Source: Flammulina velutipes (taxonomy: Eukaryota > Basidiomycota > Agaricomycetes > Agaricales > Physalacriaceae). From it: DNA of 64,000 bases. Below the pieces are notes generated by a model, which was not told where the DNA came from, made no database searches, and saw only the letters and a list, made by a program, of their open reading frames with translations. Position 1 is the first letter of the stretch. The number at the start of each line of letters is the position of its first letter. The stretch spans positions 2,604,001-2,668,000 of the forward strand of contig CM022368.1 in the NCBI GenBank assembly GCA_011800155.1, in the 5' to 3' direction. This document shows, one piece after another, positions 47,735-59,458 of the stretch. A program made the position numbers and the translations under genes.

Positions 47735-50700
47735 ATGTCATTTCGCGCACGACGGCCAGCGTCGCCGCCGCCAGGTGTCTCTCTTACTTCCCAGCGCTTC
47801 CCGCATTCCAGGCAGGACCATTTGGACGCGGATGCACGACGAGAGGCGGCCTCCAAGGGCTTCGTACCAGGAAAAGGAAAAAGCTATCCATCTGGCGGTC
47901 TTAACTTGACTGGAGGAGAATTCAAGCTGCTCATCGCTGTCTGTGTCGTGGCTTCCGCAGTCCGACTCTTTCGTCTCTCCAAGCCAAACAGCGTCGTGTA
48001 CGTCCCAAATATCCTCAAAGTTCGATCATATGCTCATTATATACGTGTAGATTCGACGAAGTCCACTTTGGAAAGTTTGCGAGCAGATACATCAAGACGC
48101 AGTACTTTGTAGACGTCCATCCGCCGCTCGCAAAGCTCCTCATAACTCTCGCTGCTTTTGTATTCGGATACGATGGATCCTTCGACTTCAAGGATATCGG
48201 AAAGTGCGTGTATGCTGCGCGCAAACGGTGGACGCTGCTAATCTCACTCGCAGAGTTTACGAGAATGTGCCATACGTCGCAATGCGCATGGTCCCCGCTG
48301 TTCTTGGTGTCGCCACCGTTCCACTCGCTTACTTGACGCTGCGCGCTCTTGACTGTCGCGCCACCACCGCCCTCCTCGCCTCCCTGTTGATCACCTTTGA
48401 GAACGGGCTGATCACCCAGTCCCGGCATATCCTGCTCGACTCTCCCCTCATCTTCTTCACCGCCCTCACCGTCTTCTTCTGGGTTGGGTTCTGCAACGAG
48501 GACAAGCACAAGCCATTCACCGACTCGTGGTGGGGCTGGCTCACCTTCTCCGGTTTATCACTCGGCGCAGTCGTTAGCTGCAAATGGGTCGGCTTCTTCA
48601 CCATCGCCACCGTCGGATGCAGCACCCTCAATCAATTATGGAATCTTCTTGGTGACATACGCGTACCCCCGCGTATATTCATAAAGCACTTCATGGCCCG
48701 CGCCTTATGCCTCATCCTCATCCCCACTCTGTTCTACATGTCCATGTTCCAGATCCACTTTATGGTTCTTCGAAGCTCTGGAGAAGGAGATGGCTTCATG
48801 AGCTCGGAATTCCAGCATACTCTCAGTGGCCGCGGAATGGCGGATACCTATGCTGATGTTGCGTTTGGTTCTCAAATCACGCTTCGACATGTCAATACGC
48901 AAGGCGGTTACCTGCATTCGCATGCTCACAATTATCCTGGGGGAAGCAATCGTACGTCTGGTATTCACTCCATCAAGTTGCATTGCTTATCATTCGTACA
49001 GAACAACAAGTCACGCTGTACCCTCATCGGGATTCCAACAATGACTGGAAAATACTCAACACTTCCGATGCCACAATTCCTATTGACTGGTCCGTCGAAC
49101 CTATCCAGTACATACAACAGGGCACCCGCATCAGGCTACGCCACATCGTAACAGAAAAAGCTCTGCACTCACATGATGTCCGCCCGCCTGTCTCTGACGT
49201 TGAGTTCCAAAACGAAGTATCTGCGTATGGCATGCAAGGGTTCTCAGGGGACGCAAACGATGACTGGATCGTGGAGATTGAACATGGCGACAAAAAGGAC
49301 AAGGAATCCAGCAAACGTCTAAGAACCCTCCGGACGACTCTACGACTACGACATGCGCTGTCCGGTTGCTACCTATTCTCCCACAAAGTCAAATTGCCGG
49401 AATGGGGCTTTGAACAGCAAGAGGTTACTTGCAACAAGAACGCGGTTCGGGCCAACTCCTTGTGGTTCATTGAAACGGCGAAGCATCCTGCATGTGAGTA
49501 CCACTTGAATATAGATATCGGTTGGTTTGAGCTGAACCCGTCCTTGCAGTCCCAGCCGATGCTGCCAAAGTCAATTACCGCCTTCCCGGATTCTTTGCCA
49601 AGTTTTGGGAGCTGCAGCAAGTAATGTGGACAACCAACGCTGGTTTGACGGATAGACATACTTTTGACTCTCGGCCGGATGCTTGGCCACGTCTTCGTCG
49701 TGGTATAGTAAGTACTCTCCCCCTACAGATTATCTTCTACTGACAACGCCATAGAACTTTTGGGTCAAAGACCACCGTCAAATATACTTGATCGGAAATC
49801 CCGTCGCCTGGTATTTCAGCACGCTAGCTGTATTTAGCTACATACTCGTCCGAGGCTTCCTCATCCTGAGAGCCAAACGTGGATATTCCGACTTTGAAAA
49901 CAGTGCGTAAACAATACGTGATCGGATTTGACGCTGACTTGCACGTAGCCAAGGTCGTTAAATACGACGGCCTGTGTGGCTTCTTATTCATGGGATGGTT
50001 CTTACACTATTTCCCCTTCTTCTTGATGGCCCGCCAGCTCTTCCTCCACCATTACTTCCCAGCACTGTACTTTGCCATACTTCTGTCATGCTCAGCCTTC
50101 GACCTCGTAACCTCGACTTTACGTCCTCGAGTCCGTTTACAAATCGCTGCTGTCATTGCAATAATCGCCATCTGGAACTTCGTTCATTTCAGTCCTCTTG
50201 CCTATGGCAGCCCTTGGACCAAGTCCGCGTGCAATCGCTCCAAGTGGCTCAAGACGTGGGATTTCTCATGCAACGATTTCCTCAACGACGTGAGTTGTTT
50301 ACATTATCAACTTATCCGCGCTTTTCAACTGACAGATTTGTAGTACGCGGCGTACGATAGCCTTTCAGTAGCAGCTCCGACGAAGCATGTCACTCCGGTG
50401 GCGACTATAGGAGGCGAGCCAGGTGGTCGTCCTGCAATGGTAGTCGAGGATAAAAAACCAGCGCCCCCGCCGAATGCCAAGTCTTCGGTTGCTGCTGGTG
50501 GGCAGCCCGAGCCTGGTCGAGATATCTTTGCGGAGAAGGTTATCAAGGACCAACCGAGCCAGGCAGCCCCGCCACCCGCAAACCCGCCCCCAGTCGAGGA
50601 AAAAGAAATTAGTGCAGTGGCTAAACCCTCAGTAGCGGTGGTTGAGGATCTGAAAGAGGATGCGAAGCAGCAACCAGCAGATGAACCTCTAGCAGGCGCA

Positions 50701-50892
50701 TTAGAGGAGGATGATGGGGTCGCTGCGAAGGTTGCTGAGGAACTATATCCAACAAAAGAAAAAGTGGCAGAGGTTCCTGTGAAAGAACAAGATGTGCCGT
50801 TGGCAGCGGCAGCAGCAGCGGGACCATTAGAGGAGGACGAAGCGGTGGCTGAAAAGGTTGCTCAGGAGTTGTATCCGGAGGGTGCGGACTAA
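47735..50892 (+). CDS. PMT1: Protein O-mannosyltransferase, Pmt1 family
   Basis: Multi-exon gene. After a Ser/Pro-rich cytosolic start come membrane helices and the catalytic FDEVHFGKFAS (DE motif in the first loop), then VDVHPPLAKLL. The MIR region contains LHSHAHNYPGGS, LHSHDVRPPVS, EVSAYG, GDANDDW and GFEQQEVTC, characteristic of Pmt1 rather than Pmt2/Pmt4. HYFPFFLMARQLFLHHYFPA and SPLAYGSPWTKSAC end the membrane part. Pmt1-Pmt2 heterodimers transfer mannose from dolichol-P-mannose to Ser/Thr in the ER. The last exon adds about 180 residues: a Pro/Ala-rich tail with two near-identical LEED(D/E)xVAxKVAxELYP units. Confidence 0.92.
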
Positions 50893-51198
50893 ATGCTAGC
50901 TATCCCTTATCTATGTTGCCAGGTTAATACGTGTTTTATTGAGGATGTTAATTAGCACGGGGTTGTTCATGTTCAAAGGATTTGGGGAGAGGAGCGTCTG
51001 ATGCGAGTATCAATCGGGCATCATTTTCGAAATAACGAACTCTGGCTAGGTATCAGTGCAGGACAATACTGTTGAAGAGAAAGATAGAAGTGATGGCAAA
51101 TGGCTGTTGTGAGCGCCACAAACCAGACCGGCCCGGCCATGCCCGAAAGGTTATACTTGTTTAGTTTAAGTACTACTTACTCTGATTTGTGTTTGACC

Positions 51199-53069
51199 AT
51201 GGCGTTTGCTCCTGCTCCCTACGCCACTAGGCTCTTCTCATGCAACGGAGAAACGCCACGACAAGTAGCTCAAGATATCACTTTCCTTACAGCGGTACTT
51301 GCAGGTCTGAAGGACCTCCTAAATGAATCCCGCGTCCAACCAAAGCACTCGTCCATGTTCCGCCACATATCTACCATTCTAGCACCTCATACTGCTGCAA
51401 TAACCGGACATGTCGAAAAGGGCCTGCTGTCCCTCGCCGTCTTCACTTCCAGCTCACACACAGCTCTCACACATATCATTCCCGGTAAAAACGGTAGCCA
51501 ACTCTTGAAGAACTTCGACAGAAGCAGCACCACAGTCGATTTTGACCAGCACTTGCAGGATATCGTCGACATCATACAGTTTCTCTTCCATAACGACACG
51601 CCTGATCGCTATGTTGCTCATTTCATCATGTTCTTACATCGTCGTGCCCAACCTGTGCTAGCTGCGCGCATGCGAGCTCTCACGTCGTTCTGGCAAAAGC
51701 CTCCTACACGCACCGCGGCTAACTACTACGCTTCGTGCACTTCAGATGACATTCCCCAGGTCCCTCGACATATCATGATGCATGGCAGACAAGCCATATA
51801 CGACGAGCTCTCCCAGTACGGCCTCGAATACGAATCCCCACCCGGCGACGAATCTTACGCTCGGTACTGCATAACATCCTCGAACATCGCGACATGGGCC
51901 GCCTTTCTTGACCGGACATACACCAAGATGGAGGATCTCGTTTTGGGCAGACAAGTGCTAAACACGACCGACTCCGAATTGTTGCTCAATGCCATGGAAA
52001 TATTCGTTGTCCTGATGAATACCAAAAGCCTTTTCAACATCATCTTCACAAACGCCAAGTTGATATCTGAACTTCTTCACGGTCGTGCTTCCCGGGCAGA
52101 TTTATCTGAGATTGAGCTGATGGGACAGTGTATGTGCCTTGCTTTCCTTCTCGTCCTTTTAACCTCACATTTCTCGATAGATCAAGATACTTTACCGACC
52201 TGGCTCCGAGGTACGCAGATGTGACACTATGCAAATCTTTTGTCTAAGTACTCCAAAGAGAACGAGGATACATTTCAACTTGGTAAACGAACAATTCGCG
52301 CCCTCGATATCTTTCTTTCTAACGTAACATGCAGAGTGGAATTCAAGGTGGCAACCCGTAGCAAATCATATCGTCCAGTGCTACGAAACTATCACTATTT
52401 GGTATTTCGCTGCCCTCGACATTATACGCAGCAGCCAAAAACACACTCCTTCGACAAAACTGATTGTTCAACATTTCGCGACTGCTTCACCGCCGTGCGA
52501 CCTCACCGACCAGGATGAATCGAGGTTCATGGCTAACTACATGAATTACATCAAAACTTATGGAAGCGCGCATAGCGTGAGTGCGGGATCATTCATGCTG
52601 GCTAGAGTAGTGGGAGCTGCCACACTGGCGAAAGAGGCTCGAGTTCACGCAGAATCCATACCCATCGCCATGGCTGGAGCAACACCTCAAGACACTTTGC
52701 CGGTGAGCGCCTTTTTATCTGAGGAATAGGATTATTCCAACATGTCATCCCAAGTCAGCGATCGGGACGACGGGACTCTGCTGTAGGACATGCGCAATAT
52801 TTGCTGAAGTGTTAGGAGAGGATGATTTGGTTGCGGGGTCTCATAACGTAATTATGCCCTGGTGTCCACCACCTGGAGTGTCACTAGAAACTCTGAAGAA
52901 AATGAGGCAAGCACTTATCGTCGATTTCCATTGGCAAGCGTGTACAGTTGACTATCTCACAATGCATACGGTCGGGAGACCCAAATTCGTATGCATTTGC
53001 AGATTTATGCAAAGCGAAATAATCACGTGCCTCCAATTATTACTATATATAGTAGCATTTGTGGCGTAG
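51199..53069 (+). CDS. Protein of unknown function, C-terminus altered by a MITE
   Basis: Exons 51199..52129, 52181..52210, 52259..52282, 52335..52702 and 52755..53069 join in phase to 555 aa. The protein is alpha-helical in look, with LTAVLAGLKDLLNESRV, YVAHFIMFLHRR, ITIWYFAALDIIRSS and a Cys-rich GLCCRTC near the end; no signal peptide is visible and no family is recognised. Exons 2 and 3 are very short (30 and 24 nt), but each removes a stop-containing stretch and keeps the frame. From codon 459-460 of the last exons onward the reading enters the MITE at 52945, so the final ~42 residues come from the element. An upstream in-frame Met at 51100 is less likely. Confidence 0.55.
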
Positions 53070-53393
53070 CTTGTAGTCGCCAGCACTAGGTGTTGCTTGA
53101 GGCTGATACATTAGCAGTCAAATCACATTCTGAAGATTTGGAGGTACCACAGTAGATATTTTACTTGTTGCATACTATTACAAGCTATATTTATTGTAAA
53201 CAGAATGATTTTATACATGCCAAAACTTGACCTCATATTGCATATACAGCCAAAATTCCAATACAAGTGATATGCAATATGCAATATGCATCTTGAGCCA
53301 AATTCCCTGCTCCCCAGCTTGGTTCCCTCAATTTTGTATGTAATGTTAGGTTTATGCATTTTGATATCATGCATTTCGAGATAGTCAACTGTA
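52943..53393. mobile_element. MITE of Tc1/mariner type (447 bp, TA target duplication)
   Basis: The element runs from 52945 to 53391 and is flanked by TA on both sides (52943..52944 and 53392..53393). The terminal inverted repeats begin CAGTTGACTATCTC at the left and end GAGATAGTCAACTG at the right, and the match extends to AATGCAT with two mismatches (about 23 bp). The inside is AT-rich, has no transposase-like ORF and includes short direct repeats of GCAATAT near 53276. TA duplication plus a CAGT start is typical of non-autonomous Tc1/mariner elements. Confidence 0.8.
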
Positions 53394-53770
53394 CTTTCCT
53401 TCCGTTGGAAGACTAGAAAACTTGCATACCACCTGTGACTCTATATCATTACAGAATAGAAGGCCCTTTGTTGTAAGGTGTGGAAAAATGTCTTGATAAG
53501 CTGCTCACCTAGTTGCACAAGACCAAATTATCGTCAAAGCAGTAATTATATTGTAGTAATGGCATCTTGGTGCCTCTTGTGGGATAGGAAGAGTGTACAT
53601 TGAGATTCTCCATTCTATACATTAGTAACTGCCGTCTGTTCATCAACACTGACAGAGGGTATCGTAACGAGCGCGCGTTCCACCACATTTCCACAAACCT
53701 CGAAATGAAGCTGATATCTATGACGTGCCGTTGTAGTGCACTACAAAAAGCTAAAGGGCAAGATCCACGA
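53394..53770. other. Intergenic region next to the MITE
   Basis: No gene is recognised. The first bases contain the apparent original stop of the upstream gene (TAG at 53414..53416 in the pre-insertion frame). Confidence 0.45.
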
Positions 53771-55248
53771 TCAGACGAGCTTCGTGGAGTTCAAGGGGCC
53801 ACCAACCTTGTCGACTCCTCCATCACTATTCATCATGCCTTCATTCCAATGAGCGACATTAGGGATCCAATCAACCGTACTCCTAGAAGATACCCCACCC
53901 TCCATCCCCTCGAGCATTCGAACAAAATTCTGACCACGTTCAAGATGTGTGCTGCCTTGAGTCTGTGAAGCGAATCAGCCATGCCGACGAGCGCGTAACC
54001 CGAGAAGTGCTTACCATAGCTTCACAGCGCGTATCCCCTGGTCCATTATCCTTCTACATACATCGGTCAGCCGTCAGCGAGAAGAAGACATCTCAAGGAA
54101 TCCTCACCATTCCCCATGCATAATGAAGGTTGCGACTTTGATAACGCCTTACAAGGCCCTCGCGTCCCAGCTGTCTCGCGTCGGCAGTAGCGTACCCAGG
54201 GAAGCCTCCGTCGAGTCCGTACTTGTAGGCATCCACATCCTCGCAGCTCTGAGCTTGTACCGGACGGTCTTCGGTGAGCCACAATAACGATCCAGGATTG
54301 GCTAGGGAGCAATGCTTAAGAAATGGGAGTGTTGTACTAAGAGGGTCCCTTACCGACCCAGAAATGTAGCCTATCGTCGTTTTGGGTCGTGGTCCTCAAG
54401 GCAGCGTAGTGCTGGACCATTTGCGCGCCCAGGGAATGACCGCCAACAACCACAGTCTAATGGAAAAGCCAAGTATGCTAGTGAGAACAAACTCTTGGAG
54501 AGTTGTGCACCGTCATACCTCCAAATTTGGAAAGACCGTACGGTCCATGTAGTATTCAACTAGGCGGTCAAGGACTTTGAAGGCACTGTACCTTGTGACA
54601 GACGCCGGTAGCACATTATACTGTCCACTAGCCCACGTCGTGTCCCCCCAAAGAAGAACGTCACTGCGCGCGGATCCCGCATCTCTATCCTGCTCCGTGA
54701 AGTAGCACGGACCCATGATAGACACCTCAGATCGTTTGACACCAGAATTCTTCTCTGCGGCGATATAGAGTGCGTTGTTCATGGAGTTCCAGTCTATGCG
54801 TTGCAGCGTCAAGCATGGGACGGTGATATAAAAGTGCCGAACGCACAATACCAGCAATCACGCAGCTGGCAGGGTGGTTAGACGGGAAAGAGCGATGAGT
54901 TTCAGAGCAGCATGCCTTTCCAGAGGTCACGATTACTGCCCGCTTGACATTTGTATTGTTGAGGCCGGTGGTCTGATACATGGGCTAAAGGAGTGGTGAT
55001 GGTGAGCTGCTAGTGTCTCTCGCAAGGAAGATGGAACACACCATCTTCACCCCAGGTTCTAGTACCCAGTCTGCGTATCCAGTAGCATCGATCACACTGG
55101 GGAATGACTTCCAGCCAGCGACGGAATTGCCTGGGACAGTAGGGTTTGGGTTGCTCTGTGCTCGTTTATGGAGTGGCGGAACCGTAGCAGCGAGAGCGCT
55201 TGACAATAAGGAGAGGTATAAGAGGGAGGGGAGCATTATGCGGTGCAA
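53771..55248 (-). CDS. Secreted alpha/beta-hydrolase-like protein
   Basis: Multi-exon minus-strand gene ending at TGA 53771..53773. The start MHRIMLPSLLYLSLLSSALA is a clear secretion signal. Exon 1 ends GVKM; the next begins PMYQTTGLNN, after an intron that ends CCTTTAG. The core has VIVTSGKA, SIMGPCYF, ADVL-like LLWGDTTWASGQYN and a nucleophile elbow GGHSLGAQ (GxSxG). A later segment has FPGYATADARQLGREGL and a possible catalytic His in VAHWNEGMM. The fold fits alpha/beta hydrolases of basidiomycetes of unknown substrate. Its inclusion in the neighbouring biosynthetic cluster is doubtful, since the protein is secreted and about 900 bp lie between it and the P450. Confidence 0.65.
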
Positions 55249-56152
55249 CTGGCAGCCACTGTCTTCGGAAGATGCGAACTGGGCTTTATAGAGAACAGTC
55301 TAAACGCATTTGTGCCCTCCGACCCTCCGAGTCCACATGTTTCATCAACTCCGGTCAAGGATAATCATGCCCAGGACGGATCGATGTCACGATGGCGAGG
55401 AATACATTCAGGCCACACGGCGTAGGCTTTAGCGCTGACAAACGAGGAAAGACCACCTTTCAACCACCTGGATTTAAATGAGAGGCACAGCCCCGACCTA
55501 CTCGCCGATTCCCAGATAGATTAATCATGACAGCAGGAATGGGAATGGTCCCTTAGCTGACCTGGATTAAATTGTTATGACATTACAATGTAAGGAACAT
55601 AAAGTCGCACTTACGACGTCGACGGAACATGGCGATGCAGAGGTGGCGACGGAACTTGAGCCCAGCCTTGAGCATCATAGGTCGACGTTTGCCTAGAATC
55701 GAACGAGGGAGAACAACACAGTTTATTAGAGATCCGTGGGCTAACATGGTTACGAGTTTGAGCTACGACGTCGACATCTGCAGCGTGGGGTCAAAGTGCG
55801 CCACCAGCGTACGCGTAATAGTGCCGATTGAACGTTGTTAGAACCTAGTGATCTGTCTATTACTTAGTCTTTTGCTGGACGTGTATGAAGCATGAGAAGA
55901 TTCGATTTTTGAACTTACTATTTTGCGCTGAGTTCCACACGCTGGGCCACACTAGGCGACAAGCATGTGGAACACCTTCAGACGTATTAGACGAGACTGA
56001 ACGTGAGAAAATGGATTGTATAGCGACCATCGCTCGTCCAGCATGAGCGCGGGAAGAGAGCGTGTTGGGGAGTGTTTGTATTAGGAAATGTACACGTGAC
56101 TATATTTATTGTGGCGCATATTCAAACACAATTTGTATTATGATACCTCGAT
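55249..56152. other. Intergenic region, about 0.9 kb
   Basis: No convincing gene. Proline-rich fragments on the minus strand (for example YDAQGWAQVPSPP near 55660) may be remains of a coding sequence but cannot be joined. It separates the secreted hydrolase from the cluster. Confidence 0.4.
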
Positions 56153-58322
56153 TTATGAGTGTATACTCTCAACTCTCTCTTTGATTATGCTAACACGTTC
56201 GGGAGACCTGGATACAAAGGCGACGTCAAATGCCTCAGGATACCTGGTATGTATAGCTATGAGCTCGTCGTCAGATGATTAGAGATAAAGACGTACGACA
56301 CCAGTCCAGAAGTATACAGAACATCCTTCGGTGAGCGACCTCCGCTACCTTTCGCAACGGAAATCTCAAAGGCAAAGATGAGACCCGCACACAAACAAAA
56401 CAGGTTATTGTCCCCTAGAGCCTTCCCGGGACACTCTCTAAATAGCAGTCGTAAAGTTAGTAGAGATCAATGGAAACATTCTGGACTGACCTTCGTCCGA
56501 AGCCAAAGGCGTATGAATAGGGATCGGTGGGGGTCTTGGCGGGAGCTTGTAGAAATCGTTCCGGCGCGAACTCGTGCGTGGGTATTCCACTTTTATCATC
56601 GACCGAGATGGCCCTAGAAAGCATGTCAAGAGTAGATATGGCTCAAGCTCCAAACTATAGACCTACCAGACGTTGGGAAGCACTATTGTCCCTTTTGGAA
56701 TGAAGTAACCTAATTCATGAACTCAATTGAAGTCCATCGATATTGCGAGTGACATCCGTACCGTTGTAGAAGTCATCGTATCGCGCTTGGCGCGCAATGC
56801 TCAGAGGTAGCGCAGGTCGCCATCTCAAAATTTCTTTGATGCTAATTGAAGAATTAGAATGATCGGCCGGTCAAAGGGTCACAACGAACGTACGTAGCAT
56901 TGAAGAAGGGCAAGTTGGCTCTATCTGAGACCTTCGGAAAACGGTCGACGCCCGTAGCCTTCTCCAGCTCATCGCGTAGTTTGTTTTGCTGATCTGGGTA
57001 CAAAGCCATCGCAATAATGAAGTTTAAAACAGACGTATACGTCTAGAAATAATCAGTGAGGTAAGATAGGATATGGGGCGTTGGTACCCACGGTTTCACC
57101 GCCAGCTAATGGACGGAACTGGGTTAGTTATAACGGCATCGAGTGGATGGTATGTGGCGCACCACCATACATAGATCCTGCGGCCCATCTGAGTGAATGA
57201 TCTTGGCCAGGTTGCAATGCGTTGGATGTGGGAGTGACGCCCAAGTTCTCAAGGCAATCTTTCACAAAAGAAGGGACAGCCTTCCCCTCAGAATACTCAA
57301 GCTTGACGCGTTCGTAAGGACGGCTGATCGTCGACCAAATCAAATCCCGGCCATATTTTCCAGTTTCGTGTATCGTATTCCATGGGAGCCACACAGGGAG
57401 ATGGCGCACTGAAGAATGTCACGATCAGGTGGTCTTCAGAATGTAAGAATCGCCACGAACACCATGGAATAATATCAACAGCGTGTGCCCCTGGGACGGT
57501 GTACTTGCTAACCATTTCCATAGTCTTCTCCGCTTCTGTTATATACTAGCAGCAAATTGAAGGGGTGACCTGATCCTGATAGAGAAAAGCTTACAAGGTC
57601 GTCGGGAGTTCTAACTGGAATACCGTAGGTCACAGTCAAGATGATACGGCCACTTATCCTGACACGCACTTAAGTAACGTTGAAAATAATGAACGGGGCC
57701 TTACAATCTAGTTTCGTTCATGAAAGTTTTTGGTGCGTCAATGATGCTCTGGAGGTACATCGCCGTAGCGTCTTCTTGTACAACGTGATACTTTGCGACA
57801 GCCGTCTGGCTGAGTGCCAGGTGGACAAGCTTTCGTTGCTCTTTCAGTTCTTTCCCGTACGGTAGCATTGCCATGCTCTGGACAGAGCTAAGCTATAGTT
57901 GTACCAGCTGCACAGGACTAGGACACACCTGCGCAAGTCCCATGAGGTCACCAATCATGGTAAAGGAAGGTCTATCAGAATAGATATTGGGCTTGTCGCG
58001 TAACAGCGCATTGACGTCGTCGATTGTGTTCAAGACGAGTATGCCCTGACCCGCAACGTTGAGATATACAACATCGCCTGTATGTTAGATGAGTGATGTA
58101 ATGCGATATGCGGCAAAAGCCTATACCGTATTTCCTCATCCATTTTGTGAACTGTAGCCAAGGATGGATGGAAGGAAAGTCAAGCAAATTACCAATGAGA
58201 GGCAGTCCAGCGGGTCCAGGAGGTAAAGGGAAGCCCTTTGCAGCAACTCGACGCTTGATACGAGAACTAACCCAAAGGGCAGTGCAGAGGAAGAGACAGA
58301 CGTAGCCAGCAGGAAGAAACAT
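56153..58322 (-). CDS. Cytochrome P450 monooxygenase
   Basis: Multi-exon gene with TAA at 56153..56155 and start at 58322. It opens with a membrane anchor (LFLCTALWVSSRI) and the hinge LPPGPAGLPLIGN. Later exons give YSDRPSFTMIGDLMGL, an I-helix region around AAGSMYGGGGETTY (spliced), LKEILRWRPALPL (ExxR) and FAPERF (PERF). The heme loop FGFGRR/ECPGKALGD is restored by splicing the intron near 56435-56495. It ends RVESIHS. It is an E-class fungal P450 of unknown clan and substrate. Same strand and close spacing to the genes on its right suggest a role in oxidising a product made by the UbiA enzyme. Confidence 0.87.
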
Positions 58323-58607
58323 AGGGGGACGAGGCTTGTACTAAGAGCGTATTCTCGCTTCGCATCTCACGAGTGCGGCCACACCTCAAGCACATAATGG
58401 GACACAACTTCTTGTATCCACTTTGTCCGAGTTACTGCCACATCGTCGGTTCAAGGCAAGTGAAGTTATACCCGGAACTTCCCGAAACGTACTGAACTGA
58501 CTAGTACTTCAAGCCTTCAACTGAGCCGGGTCGTCGATTTTCTTCGCGAGTAGTTCTCTGACTGATTATCAGAGTCTGAATCAAAGGCACAATACTTCGA
58601 AGAGAAG

Positions 58608-59321
58608 CTAATATACGAACGGTACCAGCCTGTATCGAGTTCTATCGGCCCATGTATCCCATTCCTTCTCAAACTGTTCCCGCAATACTCGATCTTCGCT
58701 TCTGCCGCGCATTATAGCGGCGTACGTGATCAACAGCACGGGGGTAAGCACCGCAATGATATACATCTTTCCCATAATATGTTGGCTGCACCCGTGTTCC
58801 ACGAACCACGACCCCGTACTGAATTGAACGACGGCTTCTCCCCAGATGGTCATGAGCAGTCCGGTGTACGCTGGATGTCGCACGAAAGCATATGGTCCGG
58901 TGGTAATTAACTGGTGGTCTTTACGGATAGACATTTCGAAAGTGAAGAATCGGCCTAGCTCTCGATAGCAAGCGAAACGAAGCATAGGGCCAACGATGGT
59001 CAACGCCCATCCGATGGCAAACGAGGGGGACAGCCTGGGGTCTGGGCGCATGGACGGCGTCACTAGTTGATATACTTCATGAGAACAGCTTAGAGCATGA
59101 GCAACCTTGATATCATCGTCAGCGAAGAGTGGTCGTAGGTTGCGTAGTATACCAACCTTAAGGAAGGCAGAAAGGGGCACAGCATGCCTCCCGATGGCAC
59201 TAGGTGGTAGCCTCTCTTCCGGGGACGACTTCTGGGGCGGTGTGAGTGCGCGCCACACACATCCGATGCTAATGACGAGAAGAATAGCTTTGACCGACGT
59301 GAAGATGAGTTCTGCCATCAT
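58608..59321 (-). CDS. Isoprenylcysteine-carboxyl-methyltransferase-like membrane protein
   Basis: A single-exon 237-aa frame. The C-terminal part carries the ICMT-type signature: GPYAFVRHPAYTG after a hydrophobic segment, then a long helix region and EQFEKEWDTWADRTRYRLVPFVY. Several membrane helices are visible (ILLVISIGCVWRAL; FAIGWALTIVGPML; VLTPVLLITYAAIM). True ICMT methylates prenylated CAAX proteins at the ER. Members found in fungal gene clusters may instead methylate small acids, which is inference here. It has the same orientation as the P450 and hydrolase. Confidence 0.75.
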   Translation of the reverse strand: MMAELIFTSVKAILLVISIGCVWRALTPPQKSSPEERLPPSAIGRHAVPLSAFLKVGILRNLRPLFADDDIKVAHALSCSHEVYQLVTPSMRPDPRLSPSFAIGWALTIVGPMLRFACYRELGRFFTFEMSIRKDHQLITTGPYAFVRHPAYTGLLMTIWGEAVVQFSTGSWFVEHGCSQHIMGKMYIIAVLTPVLLITYAAIMRGRSEDRVLREQFEKEWDTWADRTRYRLVPFVY

Positions 59322-59458
59322 GAGTTTGTATAGTCCTTATTGGCCGTGCCTCTTTAAAGCAAACGAAATCAGATAATTATACACCTCAAGATGACCACAT
59401 GCTTGATGAATATGCAGCCTTCACGGCTTCAAGTTAACACCCAATATAATGAGTTACA

